Below, piece by piece: positions 7,424 through 9,270 of a DNA stretch of 9,270 bases (its first letter is position 1; the number at the start of each line of letters is the position of its first letter). The DNA lies in the NCBI GenBank assembly GCA_015488785.1, contig WFNC01000472.1, positions 1 to 9,270 of the forward strand, given 5' to 3'. Origin of the DNA: Flavobacteriales bacterium (lineage in GTDB: Bacteria > Bacteroidota > Bacteroidia > Flavobacteriales_D > Parvicellaceae). A model generated the notes under the pieces. That model did no database searches. It was not told the DNA's origin and was given only the letters and a program-made list of their open reading frames with translations. A program made the position numbers and the translations under genes.

Positions 7424-7497
7424 GCTTCTTTAGCTCAGCTGGTTAGAGCACCTGACTGTTAATCAGGGGGTCCAAGGTTCGAGTCCTTGAAGAAGCG
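7424..7497 (+). tRNA. tRNA-Asn (anticodon GTT), copy 1
   Basis: This 74-nt cloverleaf has acceptor arms GCTTCTT and AAGAAGC with discriminator G, a D-arm with GGTTAGAGC, and an anticodon stem CCTGA/TCAGG. The anticodon GTT is at 7458-7460, which reads Asn codons AAC/AAT. The T-arm is CAAGG-TTCGAGT-CCTTG. No CCA is encoded, so it must be added after transcription. It is identical to the second copy at 7561-7634 and is driven by the promoter at 7375-7404. Confidence 0.97.
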
Positions 7498-7499
7498 CT

Positions 7500-7552
7500 A
7501 AGTTAAAGAGTAATTGCATTTGTAATTACTCTTTAACTTTACTTTTTTTTTT
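7500..7552 (+). terminator. Strong terminator between the two tRNA-Asn genes
   Basis: The arms at 7500-7515 and 7524-7539 are perfectly complementary over 16 bp (core GTTAAAGAGTAATT). They can extend three more pairs with one G·U, and a run of ten T residues follows at 7543-7552. It starts two bases after the first tRNA and lies before the second. Confidence 0.9.
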
Positions 7553-7560
7553 AATCACCA

Positions 7561-7634
7561 GCTTCTTTAGCTCAGCTGGTTAGAGCACCTGACTGTTAAT
7601 CAGGGGGTCCAAGGTTCGAGTCCTTGAAGAAGCG
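7561..7634 (+). tRNA. tRNA-Asn (anticodon GTT), copy 2
   Basis: All 74 bases are identical to the copy at 7424-7497, with the anticodon GTT at 7595-7597. Identity extends only one base beyond the gene on each side, so the duplicated unit is the tRNA itself. No TAnnTTTG box lies in the 63-bp spacer; the nearest approximation is TGCATTTG at 7515-7522, inside the terminator hairpin. Expression therefore probably depends on read-through from the first copy's promoter. No CCA is encoded. Confidence 0.97.
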
Positions 7635-7635
7635 C

Positions 7636-7671
7636 AAAAAGCAATCATATTTATTTATGGTTGCTTTTTTT
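7636..7671 (+). terminator. Terminator after the second tRNA-Asn
   Basis: AAAAAGCAATCATA (7636-7649) pairs with TATGGTTGCTTTTT (7656-7669) over 14 bp with one G·U pair. The stem runs into seven T residues (7665-7671). It begins two bases after the tRNA 3' end. Confidence 0.9.
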
Positions 7672-7677
7672 GTTTTT

Positions 7678-7706
7678 ACTAAAATCTACTTAAAATGTAT
7701 TTTAGT
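7678..7706. repeat. Short AT-rich inverted repeat
   Basis: ACTAAAAT (7678-7685) and ATTTTAGT (7699-7706) are exact complements around a 13-nt loop. It lies just after the tRNA terminator, in a stretch to 7790 that otherwise shows no gene and no convincing promoter. It is weak and may be chance. Confidence 0.3.
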
Positions 7707-7790
7707 TTACCGCTTCTTTCAAAAAAATTGATTACTTTTATCCAGCTAAAAAAAACTAGACAATTACTAAACTTAGTCTATTTTGGATTT

Positions 7791-7933
7791 GGGCGTTTAA
7801 ACGGGCTTTCCGCTTAAAGTTTTTGTTTTTAAAAAAGTTTGACTAAGCCAAAAAGGAGCTCCTAAAATCGCTCTTTTTAGCCAAGTCACACTATTTTTTC
7901 AAAACAAAAAGCTAACGCTCCTATCCCTAACGC
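7791..7933. repeat. 143-bp palindromic intergenic repeat (GGGCGTT…AACGC)
   Basis: The unit begins GGGCGTTTAAACGGGCTTTCC and ends CTATCCCTAACGC. Its centre is a large hairpin: 7820-7836 pairs with 7894-7910 (16 of 17), and 7837-7859 pairs with 7870-7891 (few mismatches, one extra base). That makes a stem of about 40 bp with a loop at 7860-7869. The apex also holds the self-complementary AGGAGCTCCT. The outer ends GGGCGTT and TAACGC are related but pair loosely. From memory, similar GGGCGTT…CCGC…ATCCCTAACGC palindromes recur between genes in many Bacteroidota genomes, so this looks like one copy of a dispersed repeat. It occupies most of the clpP leader region. The open frame it creates at 7886-8131 on the minus strand is not a gene. 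Confidence 0.75.
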
Positions 7934-7975
7934 GAATAAAAAGAATAGAAACAAAACGTAAAAACAACAAGACAA

Positions 7976-8686
7976 ATGAATAATTTTGACGCAAACGAAT
8001 TTAGAAAATATGCAATAAAGCATAGAGGGATTTCTAGCATGGTAATGGACGATTATATTTCTGCTATGGGACAAAGCCAAATAGGAACTACTCCTATCGG
8101 AATGACTCCAAACATTATAGAAGAACGCCAAATGAATATTGCGATTATGGATGTTTTCTCACGTTTGATGAGAGACCGAATCATATTTTTAGGAACAGGA
8201 ATAGATGATTATGTAGCCAATATTATTACAGCTCAATTGCTTTTCTTAGAGTCAACAGACGCAAAAAAAGACATTCAAATTTACATTAATTCGCCAGGAG
8301 GTTCTGTATATGCAGGACTAGGAATTTACGATACCATGCAGTATATACAACCAGACGTTGCTACAATTTGTACGGGTATGGCCGCTTCTATGGGAGCAGT
8401 TTTGTTGTGTGCAGGTGCCGATGGAAAAAGAACAGGATTGAAACATTCTAGAGTAATGATTCACCAACCATTAGGAGGCGCACAAGGACAAGCTTCGGAT
8501 ATCGAAATTACAGCTAGAGAAATACAAAAACTAAAGAAAGAACTTTATACCATTATTTCTGAACATTCAAAAAAACCATACGATCAAGTTTGGAACGATA
8601 GTGATAGAGATTATTGGATGACTTCAGCAGAAGCTAAAGAATACGGTATGATTGACGAAGTTTTGCAACGTAAACCAAAGGCTTAG
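7976..8686 (+). CDS. clpP: ATP-dependent Clp protease proteolytic subunit
   Basis: ClpP is the cytosolic serine peptidase that assembles as two stacked heptamer rings and degrades proteins unfolded by ClpX or ClpA/C. This 236-residue protein has the Bacteroidota form, with about 45 N-terminal residues (a probable processed propeptide plus axial loop) ahead of the core IIEERQMNIAIMDVFSRL. The catalytic triad is complete: Ser138 in GMAASMG, His163 in MIHQPLGG and Asp212 in DRDYWMT. The oxyanion and substrate strand INSPGGSVYAGLGIYDT (105-121) and the handle region (QASDIEITAREIQKLKKEL) are intact. The ATG at 7976 has an A-rich leader and no Shine-Dalgarno site, as expected. Neither trigger factor (tig) nor clpX flanks it, although in many relatives these are neighbours. 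It could thus be a relocated clpP or a second paralogue; the sequence alone does not decide. Confidence 0.96.
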   Translation: MNNFDANEFRKYAIKHRGISSMVMDDYISAMGQSQIGTTPIGMTPNIIEERQMNIAIMDVFSRLMRDRIIFLGTGIDDYVANIITAQLLFLESTDAKKDIQIYINSPGGSVYAGLGIYDTMQYIQPDVATICTGMAASMGAVLLCAGADGKRTGLKHSRVMIHQPLGGAQGQASDIEITAREIQKLKKELYTIISEHSKKPYDQVWNDSDRDYWMTSAEAKEYGMIDEVLQRKPKA

Positions 8687-8703
8687 TTTTTTTTTTAGAA
8701 AAC

Positions 8704-8837
8704 AGACCAATTTAACATTGAAATTCGACTAAAAAAATAAAATTTATTTTTACAACAACAATGAAACTACCATAGTCTTAGTTATGATAGTTTCATTTGA
8801 AGAAGTATAGGTGAACATAAAATTGTTTAATTGGTCT
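8704..8837. repeat. 134-bp unit bounded by 13-bp inverted repeats
   Basis: AGACCAATTTAAC (8704-8716) and GTTTAATTGGTCT (8825-8837) are complementary at 12 of 13 positions. Inside is a 14-bp hairpin, ATGAAACTACCATA (8761-8774) against TATGATAGTTTCAT (8783-8796), with one mismatch and an 8-nt loop. There is no coding capacity. The flanks (GAAAAC before, AAAAAC after) do not give a clean target-site duplication. It could be a small non-autonomous mobile element (MITE-like), or a structured RNA or mRNA 3' end closed by a long-range stem. Confidence 0.45.
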
Positions 8838-8891
8838 AAAAACTATTGGAAATCAATTTAAGTCATTCGCTTTATTTTATTTAAAATGATG

Positions 8892-8931
8892 AACTTCCAA
8901 TCAATTCGATTGATTGGAAGTTTATTCTTTT
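8892..8931 (+). terminator. Probable terminator downstream of clpP
   Basis: AACTTCCAATCAAT (8892-8905) and ATTGATTGGAAGTT (8909-8922) pair perfectly over 14 bp around a TCG loop, followed by the T-rich TATTCTTTTT. It lies about 205 bp past the clpP stop, with no closer hairpin-plus-T-run. The ten T residues directly after the clpP stop lack a stem. Confidence 0.65.
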
Positions 8932-9217
8932 TGTGGTAAGACACTATTTCTAAACTTTAAATTAATAGTTTGAGTAAAGAAACAGAGCAAAAAAAGGTAA
9001 AGTGATTTGTTTTGAGTATAAATACCAATTAGATGTTTTAATTCTATTTTAAAAATAGCGTTTATTTTATATTTAATGCAATTAGCTTTTATTCGTTTTT
9101 CTTATTTTATAATAGGAACGTATGAAAAATTTCCCGTCGGTTAGGAAAATTTGAAGAAGTAAAAGCAATTATTATTTTGTCGAATTTCTTAATTTAATTA
9201 ATAGGTATAAAAAAAGA

Positions 9218-9240
9218 ATGAAACAGTATTATTGTTTCAT
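9218..9240. repeat. Hairpin with ATGAAAC/GTTTCAT arms
   Basis: ATGAAACA (9218-9225) and TGTTTCAT (9233-9240) are exact complements around a 7-nt loop that can pair further. The first seven bases of the arm, ATGAAAC, match those of the hairpin at 8761-8796. An A-run (9209-9215) precedes it but no T-run follows, so on the minus strand it resembles a weak terminator for a gene beyond the window. Confidence 0.4.
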
Positions 9241-9270
9241 GTAAAAAGTAAAATAAACTCAAACCCAAAA

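Larger units (their letters stand above)
8687..9270. other. 584-bp gene-free right flank
   Basis: All frames on both strands are broken by frequent stops and I see no recognisable protein or RNA gene. It holds a T-run right after clpP, the inverted-repeat-bounded unit, the probable terminator and a last hairpin, each listed separately. Between 8932 and 9217 I see only AT-rich sequence, without an exact TAnnTTTG box on the plus strand. Confidence 0.6.

Noticed and set aside
7211..7462. 83-codon plus-strand open frame
   Set aside because: It runs antisense to the start of the PfkB kinase, through both promoters and into the first tRNA-Asn.
7424..7634. Repeat-spacer-repeat pattern resembling a CRISPR unit
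   Set aside because: The repeats are complete, foldable tRNA-Asn genes, and the spacer is a terminator.
7886..8131. 81-codon minus-strand open frame with a hydrophobic stretch
   Set aside because: It lies antisense to the clpP start and in the palindromic repeat. Its 'membrane' segment is the repeat and A/T-rich leader read backwards.

Overview
The window reads as chromosomal DNA of a member of the Flavobacteriia (Bacteroidota), probably Flavobacteriaceae. The evidence is: very AT-rich DNA; no Shine-Dalgarno sites ahead of the genes; several exact matches to the Bacteroidota -7 promoter box TAnnTTTG; a multicopper oxidase ending in a type IX secretion (T9SS) sorting domain; small outer-membrane beta-barrels with typical flavobacterial signal peptides (…SFAQ, …GVAQ); a ClpP of the Bacteroidota type; and a long palindromic GGGCGTT…AACGC intergenic repeat. 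I cannot name the species.

Layout from left to right. 1-212: left edge, with a possible C-terminal protein fragment on the minus strand. 213-1952 (minus): secreted multicopper oxidase. 1995-2523 (minus): a decayed IS1595/ISXO2-type transposase that stops 43 bp before the oxidase start codon. 2635-3336 (minus): outer-membrane beta-barrel protein. 3389-3464: two adjacent hairpins, one of them the terminator of the next gene. 3493-5250 (minus): long-chain acyl-CoA synthetase. 5251-5530: divergent promoter region. 5531-6064 (plus): second small outer-membrane beta-barrel. 6303-6336: two-way terminator between convergent genes. 6394-7329 (minus): PfkB-family sugar/nucleoside kinase. 7367-7404: back-to-back promoters for the kinase and the tRNAs. 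7424-7634 (plus): two identical tRNA-Asn(GTT) genes, each followed by its own strong terminator. 7791-7933: 143-bp palindromic repeat. 7976-8686 (plus): clpP. 8687-9270: no gene seen, but three hairpins and a 134-bp unit bounded by 13-bp inverted repeats.

The genes do not form one pathway. They look like separate single-gene transcription units, most with their own promoter or terminator: envelope and secreted proteins (two barrels, the oxidase), lipid activation (acyl-CoA synthetase), a kinase of unknown substrate, translation (tRNA-Asn) and protein quality control (ClpP). I found no CRISPR array, phage, toxin-antitoxin pair or defence operon, and no convincing new multi-gene system. The most interesting signals are non-coding: the long palindrome between the tRNAs and clpP, the tightly packed divergent promoters, the duplicated tRNA with an internal terminator, the paired hairpins at 3389-3464, and the inverted-repeat-bounded unit after clpP.
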